Shown one piece after another: positions 7,620-14,738 of a DNA stretch of 37,197 nt. Source of the DNA: Prevotella sp. UBA2444. Its GTDB lineage: Bacteria; Bacteroidota; Bacteroidia; Bacteroidales; Bacteroidaceae. The position numbers were made by a program, and so were the translations under genes. The stretch covers positions 1-37,197 of the forward strand of contig DDQK01000037.1 in the NCBI GenBank assembly GCA_002342665.1. The letters are read 5' to 3'. Numbering within the stretch: the stretch's first letter is position 1; every line of letters begins with the position of its first letter. The notes under the pieces were generated by a model. It saw nothing but the letters and a program-made list of their open reading frames with translations, was not told the origin of the DNA and did no database searches.

Positions 7620-9958
7620 ATCGACTGATAGCACTGAACACCAAGCATTTCCCTGACAAACAGAAGAATAATCGGGGGTATGCAGAGACCCAAACTGGGG
7701 AGCAGCTTGACGAGCTGCTCCGCCAGGAGTGGCTCCGCCGCGATGTAGCAGATATTCGTGCAGGTAAGGAGGAGAAGAAAGACTGGCTGCCATTCATCTG
7801 CCCTCACTACACAGCTTTCAAGGACAACCATCGGTCGCAGGACAGCATCATTTCCGAGGCTTTCACCTTTATGACATGTGTGGATATCGATAATCCCAAG
7901 CTGGTGCGCGGGGCCTTCGAGAAAGCCTTGGAGGTGAACAAGGACGAGATGTCGGAGTGGTACGATATGGTGCTGCGTGAGGCTTATTCGGCTCGTGGTA
8001 AAGGCCACATCTATATCCGCATTCCCAAAGGCATGACCATAGAAGAAGCCCAGCGAGCTTTCTGCGAGGAGTTAGGATTCGATGCCGACGAGTTGCTTGA
8101 TGCATCATGCTTCACACCCGAAAGGTATATCTATGTAACGGGTATAGACCAAGAAACATTCCGCTCAGAGCATTGGCTGGAGCCCATTGAGGGCGAAGAG
8201 TTGGAGGAGCGCCGAGAGGCCTATCTGCAAAGAGGGCTTGATGTAGATGGAAGGCCTTTGGTTAAGCCTGAAGCCACCGCTACACCTTCTGTTTCCGTGA
8301 GCACATCAGAAGATGTCGTTGAGGCTGACGCGCGTACCTTATATATCTTTGATGCTTGCATGAAGGAGGCTGAGTTGACTGCCGATGTGCTCATCGTGGA
8401 AGGTCATAGACATGAGGCTCTGAAAAGCATCCTCTCTGTAGGTGCTACCCAGTTGTTGAAGAAGTCGGAGTTGATGGGTGTGTTGCAGGTACGCATGGCG
8501 CAGAACTGGCAAGACAAGAATATCCAGCAGTTGGTGGATGATTTCTATTCGAAATACTATGACCCTAATCAGAAGATGTCACAGTTCCAGCGCAAAGTAT
8601 TGGCCAAAAGCCTGAAGATGATTAAAGCAGAGCCAGCAGACAATCAAGTGGCTACAAATGGTCGTTCAACATCTATGACCACTGAGCCTGCCTTGCCACC
8701 AGAGATGCCGAAGAAACTGCCGAAAGTGGTACAGCTGCTAGTTTCAAGAACCCCCGATGTCTATAAGCCTGCTGTGGCTCACGCTATTTTTCCGTCGCTG
8801 GGTGCTCATCTGTGGAAGGTCCGTTTTCCGTATATCGACAATGTGATGCACGAAGCCACGTTTATGAACGTGCTGATGGCTGGAACGGGAGCCGGTAAGG
8901 ATTGTATCTCGCAACCCATCAACCACATCATGGCCGACATCCGCAAGCGTGATGCTGAGAACCTGAAACGAGAGGCCGACTGGAAGAAGGAGGTGAACTC
9001 TAAGGGCTCTAATAAAGACAAACGCCAGCGCCCTGAAGGTCTTGTTATCCAGGAGGTTGACCCCGATATGACCAACCCTGCCTTCGTGATGCGTATGGCC
9101 GAGGCTGACGAGCATTTCCTCTATACGAAGATGAACGAGATCGACCAGTTTGATGCCCTTCGCGGTTCGGCTCGTGGTTCACAGCAGTTTCAGATCATGT
9201 GTCTGGCCTTCGACCCTGACAACCGTTACGGTCAGACGCGTGTTGGTACGCAATCGGTCACGGAAAAAGTGTGCATCCGATTCAATTGGAATGCAGCAAC
9301 GACCATCCAAAAAGGGCAGCGCTATTTCGCACGGGTTTTGACCGATGGCCCTATCAGTCGTATCAACTTCTGCACCATCCCTGAACGGGAAATCGGAGCC
9401 GACATGCCCGTGTATGGCACATATGATTCAAGCTTCGACGAAGAACTGAGGCCTTTCATTGACCGCCTTTGTCGAGCTGCTGGGGTGATAGACTGTCCGC
9501 AGGCATTCCGTCTGGCTAAGCGCCTAAAAGATGAATGTGCCGAGTTTGCCCGTCTCTCACAGTCGAGAGTGTATGAGAACCTCTCGTTCCGAGCCAACGT
9601 GATAGCTTATCTGAAGGCTTGTGTGCTCTACATCTGCAACGACTACAAATGGTCTCGCGAGATTGAGGATTTTGTCCGTTGGAGCCTGCAGTATGATATG
9701 CATTGCAAAATGACATTCTTTGGCGAGGCTATCGAGAATGCTAACCGTAGTGTCGACGAGCAGACAGGCCGTCGCGGCCCTCGCAACCTGCTAAAACTGC
9801 TGCCCGACGAGTTTACAGTACATGATGCAGACCTTATCCGACAGGCCAATGGCATGGACACTCACGGTACCCGAAACATGCTCTCGCAGTGGGTACATCG
9901 CGGCTACCTCTTACAGATGACAGATGACAGTTTTTCGAAAATCAAAAAACAGAAATAA
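7613..9958 (+). CDS. BT4734/VirE-N-like primase and DUF3987 helicase-like ATPase
   Basis: A 781-aa protein combining an N-terminal BT4734-like/VirE N-terminal-type domain (about 1-200, including MTCVDIDNPK and a conserved WY..REAYSARGKGHI region) with a DUF3987 primase/helicase-type ATPase. The ATPase part has a Walker A-like GTGAGKD at 424-430 and downstream blocks such as KMNEIDQFDALRGS. Such proteins are common in Bacteroidetes mobile elements and polysaccharide loci and probably act on DNA. The start has a strong AAAGGAGG site inside the upstream gene, which it overlaps. The last codons contain the TGACAGA heptamer (QMTDDSF near the C-terminus). DUF5675 starts one base after the stop. Confidence 0.8.
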   Translation: MVNRLIALNTKHFPDKQKNNRGYAETQTGEQLDELLRQEWLRRDVADIRAGKEEKKDWLPFICPHYTAFKDNHRSQDSIISEAFTFMTCVDIDNPKLVRGAFEKALEVNKDEMSEWYDMVLREAYSARGKGHIYIRIPKGMTIEEAQRAFCEELGFDADELLDASCFTPERYIYVTGIDQETFRSEHWLEPIEGEELEERREAYLQRGLDVDGRPLVKPEATATPSVSVSTSEDVVEADARTLYIFDACMKEAELTADVLIVEGHRHEALKSILSVGATQLLKKSELMGVLQVRMAQNWQDKNIQQLVDDFYSKYYDPNQKMSQFQRKVLAKSLKMIKAEPADNQVATNGRSTSMTTEPALPPEMPKKLPKVVQLLVSRTPDVYKPAVAHAIFPSLGAHLWKVRFPYIDNVMHEATFMNVLMAGTGAGKDCISQPINHIMADIRKRDAENLKREADWKKEVNSKGSNKDKRQRPEGLVIQEVDPDMTNPAFVMRMAEADEHFLYTKMNEIDQFDALRGSARGSQQFQIMCLAFDPDNRYGQTRVGTQSVTEKVCIRFNWNAATTIQKGQRYFARVLTDGPISRINFCTIPEREIGADMPVYGTYDSSFDEELRPFIDRLCRAAGVIDCPQAFRLAKRLKDECAEFARLSQSRVYENLSFRANVIAYLKACVLYICNDYKWSREIEDFVRWSLQYDMHCKMTFFGEAIENANRSVDEQTGRRGPRNLLKLLPDEFTVHDADLIRQANGMDTHGTRNMLSQWVHRGYLLQMTDDSFSKIKKQK
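9913..9933 (+). repeat. TGACAGA heptamer copies at the primase gene end
   Basis: ACAGATGACAGATGACAG followed by TTT, within the last codons of the DUF3987 gene. It and its 3' flank (TTTTTCGAAAATC) resemble 61-84 (ending TTTCCTGAAAATC), so the accessory block 51-9933 is bracketed by similar direct sequences. Confidence 0.75.
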
Positions 9959-9959
9959 C

Positions 9960-10406
9960 ATGGAACTGATATTAGAACGTATAGCAAAACGGAAGACCTA
10001 CACCATAGGTAGGCTGTATATTCGGCGACGTGTAGATGACGAGTATCTGGCAGGCACAGCCGATGATTATTTCTGCGACACGTTGGAACCCACTTGGCGC
10101 GACTATGCCAACGGTGCTTATAAGGTGAAAGGCCGTTCGGCCATCCCCGAAGGGCGCTATGCCGTGGTCATCTCGTACTCGCCAAGATTCAAGCAGTGGC
10201 TCCCCATCCTGCTCGGCGTGCCGAAGTTTGAGGGCATCCGCATCCATGCGGGCAACACGTCAGCAGACACAGAAGGCTGCATCCTCGTCGGCAAGAACCG
10301 CGAGGTCGGCAAAGTGCTCGACAGCCGCATCTGGGTTCATCGACTGAAACAGAAGATCGTCGAGGCCAAGGGTAGGGGTGAGTCCGTCTGGATCACCGTC
10401 AAGTGA
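9960..10406 (+). CDS. DUF5675 family protein
   Basis: A 148-aa protein matching DUF5675: N-terminal beta segments, SAIPEGRYAV (about 59-68), then a hallmark block IRIHAGN with DTEGCILVG about 8 residues later (about 94-113). The spaced His and Cys recall the catalytic His/Cys of L,D-transpeptidase (YkuD) folds, which would suggest peptidoglycan action, but that link is inference. No signal peptide is seen. The ATG at 9960 begins one base after the primase stop; an ATG at 9924 in the same frame lies inside the primase gene and is unlikely. DUF5675 proteins are common in Bacteroidetes prophages and mobile elements. This is the last + strand gene before core DNA. Confidence 0.75.
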   Translation: MELILERIAKRKTYTIGRLYIRRRVDDEYLAGTADDYFCDTLEPTWRDYANGAYKVKGRSAIPEGRYAVVISYSPRFKQWLPILLGVPKFEGIRIHAGNTSADTEGCILVGKNREVGKVLDSRIWVHRLKQKIVEAKGRGESVWITVK

Positions 10407-10419
10407 CGGAACAGCGAGA

Positions 10420-10461
10420 GCCATCAAGCTCGCTTGAATGGCCGAGTCGTTACGGAACTCG
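10420..10461 (+). terminator. Two hairpins after the DUF5675 gene
   Basis: GCCATCAAGC pairs with GCTTGAATGGC (10420-10442, one bulge), and CGAGT pairs with ACTCG (10443-10461). There is no T-tract, so termination is only suggested by position between convergent transcription units. CCGTCA-AG-TGACGG (10396-10409) over the stop codon is a further palindrome. Confidence 0.4.
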
Positions 10462-10468
10462 CCGAGGT

Positions 10469-10494
10469 CAAGTAAATAAATTGCTATTTACTTG
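10469..10494. terminator. Perfect hairpin over the mnmE stop codon
   Basis: CAAGTAAATA (10469-10478), a six-base loop, and TATTTACTTG (10485-10494) form a perfect 10-bp stem covering the last mnmE codons. It could serve as a bidirectional terminator between the accessory block and the core operon. Confidence 0.5.
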
Positions 10495-11768
10495 CCGACG
10501 CAGAAGTGCTTGAAGATATTCCCTAATACTTCGTTGGGAGTGATCTGGGTGCCGGTGATTTCGGCAAGGATGTCGAGAACGAGGCGGAGATCTTCACTGA
10601 GAAGGTCTCCGCTCATTTGCATCTCAAGGCCGTCGATGACGCGCAGGATAGCTTCGTGAGCACGCATGAGGGCGTCGTAGTGGCGGGCGTTGGTGATGAT
10701 GATGTCGGAATCGGAGGTCTTGGGGGCGGCAGCGATGAGTTGCTGTTTAAGGGCTTCGATGCCTATGCCATATTTGGCTTGGAAGGCCTGGGTCTTGTTC
10801 TCGATGAGGATGACGGTCTGGTCGTCGTTGGTGGGGATGTCGGGGTAGGGCACGCCCGGCTCTGTCATCATCAGGATGATGCGGGCACGCCGGGCTGCGG
10901 CTATGGAGCGCTCGATGCCGAGGTTCTCTATCTGGTCGTTGGTATGACGGATGCCTGCTGTGTCGATAAATCGGAAGGTTATGCCGCCGAGCAAGATGGT
11001 GTCTTCGATGGCATCGCGGGTGGTGCCTTGTATGTCGGAGACGATGGCCCGTTCTTCGCCGAGCAGGGCGTTGAGCAGGGTGCTCTTGCCTACGTTTGGT
11101 GCACCGACGATGGCTACTGGGATGCCGTTCTTAAGGGCATTGCCTGTCTGGAAGGTGTCGGCCAGATGAGAGATGTGACTGTCAATAGTTTTGGCAAGTT
11201 CCAGCAGTTCGCTGCGGTCGGCAAATTCGAGGTCTTCGTGGTCGGAGAAATCGAGTTCGAGTTCGAGCAGTGAGGTGAGCCTGAGTAGTTGTTCACGCAT
11301 GGTGGCCAACTCCGAGGAGATGCCACCGCGCAGCTGACTCATGGCGAGGTGGTGGGTGGCGCGATTCGTAGAGGCGATGAGGTCGGCAACGGCCTCTGCC
11401 TGCGAGAGGTCCATCTTGCCGTTGAGATAGGCGCGCTGGGTGTATTCACCAGGGCCTGCCATCCGACAGCCATGCTGCACCAAAAGCTCCAGTACCTTGT
11501 TTAATATATAGCGTGAGCCGTGACAGGAGATTTCCACGCTGTCCTCACCAGTATAGGAGTGGGGGGCTCGGAAGATGGAGACCATGACTTCATCGATGAT
11601 TTCCGAGCCGTCGGTGATATGGGTGTAATGGATGGTGTTGGCTGTGCTATTAGCGCAGCGTACTGAACAGAGGGAACTGACGATAGAAAAAGCCTCAGGA
11701 CCGCTGACGCGAACGATGCCGAGGGCTCCGCCTGGGGGTGTTGCGAGTGCGCAGATTGTATCATTCAT
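10488..11768 (-). CDS. mnmE: tRNA uridine-5-carboxymethylaminomethyl modification GTPase MnmE
   Basis: MnmE acts with MnmG to modify the wobble uridine of certain tRNAs. The N-terminal formyl-THF-binding/dimerisation domain (DTICALATPPGGALGIVRVSG at the start), the helical domain, an inserted G domain and the C-terminal FCVGK with its conserved Cys are all present. The G domain has GAPNVGKS (222-229), GTT (248-250) and DTAG (269-272). The expected NKxD motif reads NKTQ (324-327), only a few residues before the G5-like QAK (330-332). At 426 aa the protein is shorter than the usual 450-470, and the loss falls in this G4-G5 region. The guanine-specificity loop is therefore unusual. It is the last gene of the serS-led run, 39 bases after the phosphorylase, with a 19-bp palindrome before its start. 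Confidence 0.93.
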   Translation of the reverse strand: MNDTICALATPPGGALGIVRVSGPEAFSIVSSLCSVRCANSTANTIHYTHITDGSEIIDEVMVSIFRAPHSYTGEDSVEISCHGSRYILNKVLELLVQHGCRMAGPGEYTQRAYLNGKMDLSQAEAVADLIASTNRATHHLAMSQLRGGISSELATMREQLLRLTSLLELELDFSDHEDLEFADRSELLELAKTIDSHISHLADTFQTGNALKNGIPVAIVGAPNVGKSTLLNALLGEERAIVSDIQGTTRDAIEDTILLGGITFRFIDTAGIRHTNDQIENLGIERSIAAARRARIILMMTEPGVPYPDIPTNDDQTVILIENKTQAFQAKYGIGIEALKQQLIAAAPKTSDSDIIITNARHYDALMRAHEAILRVIDGLEMQMSGDLLSEDLRLVLDILAEITGTQITPNEVLGNIFKHFCVGK

Positions 11769-11776
11769 CTTATAGG

Positions 11777-11795
11777 ACTGCGGTACTACCGCAGT
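11777..11795. repeat. 19-bp perfect palindrome upstream of mnmE
   Basis: ACTGCGGTA-C-TACCGCAGT, centred on 11786, lies between the phosphorylase stop and the mnmE ATG, 8 bases from the start codon. It can fold into a 9-bp stem in the mRNA or bind a dimeric regulator. In RNA it would be close to the mnmE ribosome-binding region. Confidence 0.75.
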
Positions 11796-11807
11796 ATACT
11801 TGACAGA

Positions 11808-12683
11808 TTAGATGCGATCGAGGACTTTCTGGATGAGTGTGTCGATGGAGTTCTTGTATTCTGTGTTCATCTTCTGAGCATAGCGGTTGGCGATGACCAT
11901 GCAGCAGGTCATGGCACGATGGCCAAGTATTGAGGCAAGGCCTGCGAGAGCCGACGACTCCATCTCGTAGTTGCATATTTTCATGCCGTCATACTCGAAT
12001 GTCTCAATCTTGTTGTTCTGGTCGGGATCGACTACATCGGCTCGGAGAATACGCCCCTGAGGACCATAGAAACCACCGCAGGCTACGGTGTAGCCGCGTA
12101 TCAAATCGTCTTGGGCAACCTGGTTGACAAGGTTCTCGTCGGCAACGGCTACGTATGGATTACCCATGATGGGATTCCAGTGCATGTGCTGTTTGAATGA
12201 CGCTTCCATCTGGAGGTCGCACACCTTGTTGCGATCAGCATAGTAGTTCAACAGGCCATCGATGCCGATGCTTTTTACGCTGGCGATGAATGAACCCGTG
12301 GGTGTGAAAGGCTGCAAACCGCCACAGGTACCGATTCGTACCATCGTCAGCGTGCGATGTTCGTCTTTCTCTTCTCTCGTGTTGTAATCGATGTTTGCGA
12401 GCGTGTCGAGTTCGTTGACCACGATATCGATGTTGTCGCAGCCGATGCCATGACTCTGACAGGTGATGCGCTTGCCTTTATAGGTGCCGGTGATGGTGTG
12501 GAATTCACGGCTTTGTACCTCACACTCGCGGGAGTCAAAGTGTTCTGCTACGGTATTCACGCGGCCAGGGTCGCCTACGAGTATCACCTTGTCGGCCAAC
12601 TGCTCTGGCTTCAGATGAAGGTGGAAGCAAGAGCCGTCGGCATTGATAATCAGTTCGGATTCTGGGAATCGTCTTTTGTTCAT
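11808..12683 (-). CDS. Nucleoside (uridine-type) phosphorylase
   Basis: Predicted cytoplasmic nucleoside phosphorylase of the PNP/UDP family, cleaving nucleosides with phosphate for salvage. It is 291 aa. Family features are GDPGRV (about 37-42), a phosphate-binding region with RIGTCGGLQ, and the ribose-binding signature YEMESSALAG near the C-terminus. The MESSAL form and overall length match the Bacteroidetes group annotated as nucleoside or uridine phosphorylase; the exact base preference cannot be read from the sequence. It starts 8 bases after the PD40 gene stop, in the same operon. Confidence 0.88.
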   Translation of the reverse strand: MNKRRFPESELIINADGSCFHLHLKPEQLADKVILVGDPGRVNTVAEHFDSRECEVQSREFHTITGTYKGKRITCQSHGIGCDNIDIVVNELDTLANIDYNTREEKDEHRTLTMVRIGTCGGLQPFTPTGSFIASVKSIGIDGLLNYYADRNKVCDLQMEASFKQHMHWNPIMGNPYVAVADENLVNQVAQDDLIRGYTVACGGFYGPQGRILRADVVDPDQNNKIETFEYDGMKICNYEMESSALAGLASILGHRAMTCCMVIANRYAQKMNTEYKNSIDTLIQKVLDRI

Positions 12684-12691
12684 AGTTTTTT

Positions 12692-13873
12692 TTATTGATT
12701 GTTGAGCGTTTCGTTTTCTGCATTTCGGATGCGCTTCTCCAAGCTTTTCATCTCCTTGAGATAGTGCTCGTACTGGCGCTCGCTGTCAAGTATCTCCTTG
12801 CGCAGGATGTCACGGTCGCTCTTGCGGGCCTTGGCGTAGAAATTGCGTGACTTATCGAGATTCTCCTTCAGTTCCTTCTGTTGTTTCTGCATCGAGAGAT
12901 ACTCCTTGAATAGAACATCGTTGTCGGGAGCCTTGAATTGACTGGGCGATGTGTACGTCACTCGGTCGTTGATCACAAAGGCTATCTGATTGCTGTTGCT
13001 GCTGGCAGTAAGCTTGCGCTTGCCTTGGGCTCTCAGATTCTCCAGACGGGCGAGGGCTGCCTTGCGATCCTTACCGTTCCCCCAAGTGTCGGCGATACGT
13101 CGTATCTCGGCCCTTGAGCGTAACTGCTGGTCGGTATAGGTGTCAGGATTGTAGGTGCGGCGCGTGGTGGGCGGTATGAAGGTGTAGACGCACACCTTGC
13201 CTGCTGGCTGACGGCGATCGGTAACAAAATAGCCGATATTGGCCATCTCGTCGACAGCGAACATATAGTCGTTGGCTTCCGAGTTGAAGGGCATCCCCAG
13301 GTTCTCTGGCTTGAAAAAGTTGGCATTTTCTGTATCGCTACGGGTGATGAAAATGTCGTACCCTCCGATACTCTCCGAGCCCTTGGCAGCAAAATAGAGG
13401 GTGATGCCGTCTGCCATCACGAAGGGGTAGTTGACTTCGGTGATGCCTTCCTCGATACCAGTCACAGGAATCGGTGCCGCCCATTCCTGTCCCAGTTTGT
13501 CAGCTGTGTAGAGCCAGATGCGTCCATCTTCGTTTTCGTTGGAGAAATAGCACTTGTTGCCCATTTCGTTGAGGTAGACGTATCCTTCTAATGGTTCGTC
13601 GCTGCCTATGAATTCGTCATAGCGTGACAATTCTCCCGATTCTGGGTTGAGGCTGATGGCGTCGAGGAAATGATTCTTGTCTATCACCGTGCTGTCGATG
13701 AACACAATCTGCTGTGTCAGCTCGCGCATCTCGGTGATGCGTGGGTCTTCCTCTGGCTCGGCAGGAACGGTTACAACAGGCTTCTTCACAACAGTCTTCT
13801 TTTTCTTTTGAGCCTGCAGGGAGAAGGGTAGGATTAGCGCGATGACGATGATGGATAATTTGCTTATTCTCAT
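12692..13873 (-). CDS. Secreted PD40 (WD40-like beta-propeller) protein
   Basis: A 393-aa exported protein. A type I signal peptide (about 1-22, ending SLQAQ) is followed by a Lys-rich stretch and a domain with PD40-type repeats (NKCYFSNENEDGRIWLYTA, DGITLYFAAKGSESIGGYDIF), each typical of a propeller blade. The C-terminal 70-80 residues are highly charged and probably coiled coil. Related Bacteroidetes proteins often carry an OmpA-like domain or belong to cell-envelope complexes; no OmpA domain is present here. A structural or sensing role in the periplasm is an inference. It lies 12 bases after the ttcA-like gene. Confidence 0.75.
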   Translation of the reverse strand: MRISKLSIIVIALILPFSLQAQKKKKTVVKKPVVTVPAEPEEDPRITEMRELTQQIVFIDSTVIDKNHFLDAISLNPESGELSRYDEFIGSDEPLEGYVYLNEMGNKCYFSNENEDGRIWLYTADKLGQEWAAPIPVTGIEEGITEVNYPFVMADGITLYFAAKGSESIGGYDIFITRSDTENANFFKPENLGMPFNSEANDYMFAVDEMANIGYFVTDRRQPAGKVCVYTFIPPTTRRTYNPDTYTDQQLRSRAEIRRIADTWGNGKDRKAALARLENLRAQGKRKLTASSNSNQIAFVINDRVTYTSPSQFKAPDNDVLFKEYLSMQKQQKELKENLDKSRNFYAKARKSDRDILRKEILDSERQYEHYLKEMKSLEKRIRNAENETLNNQ

Positions 13874-13885
13874 TTTGTTACCTAT

Positions 13886-14671
13886 TTATTCTTCAATCAG
13901 TTTGTTGGATGTTTCCAATGCTCTCCAGATGCTGTATCTGGCTTCGGGATTCATGCGCTCGATGTCGGCGTAGAGCTGCTTGATGTCTGAGCGAGAAGAG
14001 CTTGTCTCGTAAGGGCAGGACTTCTTCTGCTTCAGATAGCCTTGATACTCGGCATAGGCCTTGATGTCGGCTTCCTGTATCAGGCAGAGTGGACGGATGA
14101 TGGTCAGTGGCATCTTCTTCATCTTGAGCCGAGCGGGCATTGTGCCGAAACGGCCTTGGAAGGTGAGGTTCATCAGGGCTGTGTGGATCAGGTCATCCTG
14201 ATGGTGGCCGAGGGCAATCTTGTTGCAGCCGAGAGCCTGGGCGAGGTTGAAGAGCTGCTTGCGACGGTTCCAAGAACACAGGAAGCAGGGCTGTTTCTGG
14301 CGATGGAGGTCGGCAGTGGAAGACTGCGGCAATGCTGTAGTATCCGTGACGGAGAGGGCAGGGGCAGCGGATGTGACATCGAAACGGGTGGTGACGATGT
14401 GTAGCCTGATGCCGAGATTCTCGCAGAAATGCTCCAGATAGCCGGTATCGCTCTCGTAGTGGATATTCTCCATGCGAACGTGGAGGGCCTCAACTTCGAA
14501 TCGCGGATGCTGGATCTGAGCCCGCTTGGCCAGCAACTCTGTCAGCAGAAGGGAGTCTTTGCCGCCTGAGAGCCCCACGAGGATGCGGTCATCATCGTCA
14601 ATGAGCCGATAGGTAGCCATCGCCTTGACAAAACGCTCTTTCAGACGTTTCTCCAGGCGACGGCTCTCCAT
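13886..14671 (-). CDS. ttcA: TtcA-family PP-loop tRNA thiolation enzyme
   Basis: ATP-pyrophosphatase of the TtcA/TilS superfamily, predicted to thiolate a tRNA base such as cytidine 32 using an iron-sulfur cluster. The PP-loop SGGKDS sits near the N-terminus. A CFLC pair and a later CPYE Cys match the cluster-binding cysteines of TtcA, and GHHQDD is present. The start at 14671 follows an AGAAGGA site; an in-frame ATG at 14695 would add eight residues but is formed by a TGACAGA repeat unit. It follows the fused flavoprotein by about 70 bases. Assignment to TtcA rather than a related thiolase is moderately sure. Confidence 0.8.
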   Translation of the reverse strand: MESRRLEKRLKERFVKAMATYRLIDDDDRILVGLSGGKDSLLLTELLAKRAQIQHPRFEVEALHVRMENIHYESDTGYLEHFCENLGIRLHIVTTRFDVTSAAPALSVTDTTALPQSSTADLHRQKQPCFLCSWNRRKQLFNLAQALGCNKIALGHHQDDLIHTALMNLTFQGRFGTMPARLKMKKMPLTIIRPLCLIQEADIKAYAEYQGYLKQKKSCPYETSSSRSDIKQLYADIERMNPEARYSIWRALETSNKLIEE

Positions 14672-14688
14672 ATCATGCAAATTTCCTT

Positions 14689-14712
14689 CTGTCATCTGTC
14701 ATCTTTGTCATC
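14689..14712 (-). repeat. TGACAGA heptamer copies at the ttcA start
   Basis: On the - strand, GATGACAAAGATGACAG and one more unit run into AAGG. Each unit contains an ATG; the one at 14693-14695 is in frame with ttcA. This may be a translation-start region built from the repeat. Confidence 0.7.
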
Positions 14713-14738
14713 GCTCTGTCTGTCCTAACGCTCATTGC

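Noticed and set aside
9924..9959. Earlier in-frame ATG for the DUF5675 gene
   Set aside because: It lies in the primase coding end within the heptamer; family homology begins at the ATG at 9960.
10617..11273. 218-aa + strand open frame opposite mnmE
   Set aside because: It is a shadow of mnmE codon bias; no homology or signals of its own.
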